Positions 62,787 through 64,000 of a stretch of DNA of 64,000 bases are shown here, piece after piece. Under the pieces are notes generated by a model. That model had not been told where the DNA came from. It did no database searches and saw nothing but the letters and a program-made list of their open reading frames with translations. The position numbers and the translations under genes are program-made. The stretch is taken from positions 124,001-188,000 of the forward strand of contig NZ_BAAAUX010000020.1 of the NCBI RefSeq assembly GCF_039534165.1, written 5' to 3'. This DNA comes from Saccharopolyspora_D taberi. GTDB lineage: Bacteria; Actinomycetota; Actinomycetes; Mycobacteriales; Pseudonocardiaceae. How positions within the stretch are numbered: position 1 is the first letter of the stretch; the number at the start of each line of letters is the position of its first letter.

Positions 62787-63188
62787 TTGAGCGACCAGGA
62801 AACCCCGGACCAGACCGCCGAAGCCGCCGTGCCGGAGAGCACGCCGGAGCCGACCGAAACCGCACCCGAGCCCGCGGCGAAGAAGCCGCGCGCCCGCAAG
62901 CAGAGCACCGCGAAGAAGACGCGCACGGTCGAGCTGACCCTGACCGTGACGGGTACCGCCGAGGGCGAGTGGCAGGCCGACCTGCTGCACCAGGGCAAGC
63001 GGGTCGTGCAGGGCCTGCAGATCCCGGCCGCCGCGGTGTCGAAGGCCGCCGCCGAGCTGCACTCGGACATCTCGGAGGCGATCGACGGCGTGATCAGCGC
63101 CGCGCGCGAGCAGCACGAGGCGAAGCTCGCCGAGCTGGAGGCCGAGGTCGAGCGCGTTCGGAAGGCGCTCGCCGAGCTGGAGGGCTGA
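62787..63188 (+). CDS. Small basic/coiled-coil protein (DUF6319-like)
   Basis: 133 aa. Acidic Pro/Glu N-terminus, then Lys/Arg-rich PAAKKPRARKQSTAKKTRT (nucleic-acid-binding-like), a beta segment TVELTLTVTGTAEGEWQADL, and a C-terminal coiled coil (HEAKLAELEAEVERVRKALAELEG). TTG at 62787 is chosen because GAGGGAG lies 5 bases upstream and the upstream frame is not protein-like. Family name is from memory. Not linked to a pathway. Confidence 0.75.
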   Translation: MSDQETPDQTAEAAVPESTPEPTETAPEPAAKKPRARKQSTAKKTRTVELTLTVTGTAEGEWQADLLHQGKRVVQGLQIPAAAVSKAAAELHSDISEAIDGVISAAREQHEAKLAELEAEVERVRKALAELEG

Positions 63189-63201
63189 GGCTCTTTTCCG
63201 G

Positions 63202-63229
63202 GCGCCGGGTTCCTTTTGGGGCCCGGCGC
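63202..63229 (+). terminator. Terminator of the 133-aa gene
   Basis: 8-bp stem GCGCCGGG/CCCGGCGC with a 12-base loop, followed by TTTCGT, 13 bases past the stop. Confidence 0.75.
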
Positions 63230-63242
63230 TTTCGTGTCTGTT

Positions 63243-63314
63243 GGGTTTCCGGGGCGCTCGCCGCAGATCCCAGGCAGGTCTCCGCTTCGGAACGCGGTTC
63301 GGTCGGGGTGGTTC
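63243..63314. repeat. Dispersed intergenic repeat, copy B
   Basis: Second copy of the three-block sequence at 25136. Here the spacers between blocks are shorter and no inverted repeat follows. It lies between the terminator of the 133-aa gene and the 3' end of the AraC-type gene. Confidence 0.8.
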
Positions 63315-63323
63315 CCCGGAAGC

Positions 63324-64000
63324 TCACTTCGCCGCGAAGGTCCGCCGGTACGCCGACGGCGATACCCCGAGCGTCGTCCGCAGGTGCTGGCGGAGCGAGT
63401 TGCCGGTGCCGAAGCCCGATCGCTGCGCGATCTGGTCGATCGGCAGGTCGCTGGTCTCAAGCAGGCTCCGGGCCAGCTCCACCCTCTGCACGGTCAGCCA
63501 CTGCCCCGGCGCCATCCCGACCTCCAGCTGGAACCGGCGGGTGAAGGTCCGCACGCTCATCCGCGCGTGCGCCGCCAGCTCGGGCAGCGACAGGCGGTGG
63601 TGCAGGCGCTCCAGTGCCCAGGCGCGGGTCGGGCCGGTCGTCGCCGACGCCTCGTCCGGGACCGGGTGCTCGATGTACTGGGCCTGGCCTCCGTCGCGGA
63701 CCGGGGGTACGACGCTGCGGCGGGCGACGCGGTTGGCAACCGCGCTGCCGTGGTCGCGGCGCACCAGGTGCAGGCAGAGGTCCACTCCCGCCGCCACTCC
63801 CGCCGAGGTCAGCACGTCGCCGTCGTCGACGAACAGGACGTCCCGGTCCACGCGGATCTTCGGGTAGGTGCGCTGGAAGTGCTCCGCCGAGCGCCAGTGC
63901 GTGGTCGCGGGCCTCCCGTCGAGCAGGCCCGCCGCCGCCAGCACGTAGGACGCGGTGCAGATCGACACCATCCGGGTGCCCGGCCGGATCTCGGCCAGCG
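63324..64000 (-). CDS. GlxA-type AraC-family regulator, C-terminal part (cut by window edge)
   Basis: At least 225 residues are visible. An N-terminal DJ-1/PfpI-like domain (MVSICTASYVLAAAGLLDGRPATTHW with the pseudo-nucleophile Cys) is followed by two AraC helix-turn-helix motifs (LSLPELAAHARMSVRTFTRRFQ and LPIDQIAQRSGFGTGNSLRQHL). The beginning lies beyond 64000. Target unknown; it could act on nearby genes. Confidence 0.88.
   Translation of the reverse strand, partial: LAEIRPGTRMVSICTASYVLAAAGLLDGRPATTHWRSAEHFQRTYPKIRVDRDVLFVDDGDVLTSAGVAAGVDLCLHLVRRDHGSAVANRVARRSVVPPVRDGGQAQYIEHPVPDEASATTGPTRAWALERLHHRLSLPELAAHARMSVRTFTRRFQLEVGMAPGQWLTVQRVELARSLLETSDLPIDQIAQRSGFGTGNSLRQHLRTTLGVSPSAYRRTFAAK

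Overview
The window is a chromosomal segment of a very GC-rich actinomycete. Third-position GC bias, many GTG starts, SigA-like promoters of the TTGACN/TANNNT kind, and a gene order close to the Mycobacterium tuberculosis glmS-glmM-rpsI-rplM-ESX-4-rplQ-rpoA region (recalled, not searched) point to Corynebacteriales/Pseudonocardiales. The eccE gene, the Gly/Pro-rich WXG100 proteins and the DraG-like pair make a Pseudonocardiaceae member most likely; the genus is not claimed. One run of 51 N shows that this is a draft assembly.

Layout. 1-4147 holds cell-wall and cofactor repair genes on the minus strand: alr (truncated by the window), nnr and glmS. 4240-6534 holds an alpha/beta-hydrolase-fold protein whose nucleophile serine is an alanine, and two Gln/Pro-rich membrane proteins. 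6578-11315 is an accessory type VII secretion (T7SS) cassette: an EspC-like protein, a 1006-aa Gly-rich WXG100-type protein, a coiled-coil protein and three tiny membrane proteins. 11368-13799 is glmM, rpsI and rplM. 14179-30880 is a full ESX-4-like system: two WXG100 proteins, an Hsp70-like membrane protein, eccC, eccD, mycP, a second substrate cassette, eccB, eccE and an eccE partner. 30950-32799 has a DUF2157-like membrane protein and truA. 32820-56567 carries, in reverse, rplQ-rpoA-rpsD-rpsK-rpsM-rpmJ-infA, a pair of methyltransferases on the opposite strand, map-adk-secY, the spc and S10 ribosomal protein operons, and the str operon (rpsL-rpsG-fusA-tuf). 57111-61605 holds two ADP-ribosylglycohydrolase-family (DraG-like) genes with three such domains, one of them degenerate. 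The right end has a second alpha/beta hydrolase, a small basic/coiled-coil protein of the DUF6319 type and a truncated GlxA-type AraC regulator.

How the genes fit together. glmS and glmM start UDP-GlcNAc synthesis and alr supplies D-alanine, so the left end is a peptidoglycan precursor neighbourhood. The ESX genes encode a complete inner-membrane export machine (EccB, EccC, EccD, EccE, mycosin) plus WXG100 substrates. Two separate cassettes, each pairing a ~104-aa EspC-like protein with a large WXG100 protein whose Met/Gly-rich tail ends in a shared (D/E)RQN...LF motif, look like its cargo. The central 24 kb is translation machinery and general secretion (secY, map, adk), with strong hairpins and long untranslated leaders at operon junctions. 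The least ordinary items are the DraG triple-domain locus, the twin ESX cassettes, a 142-bp nested inverted repeat, a dispersed intergenic repeat present twice, and the tandem repeat between secY and adk. No CRISPR array, tRNA, rRNA, insertion sequence or prophage gene was seen.
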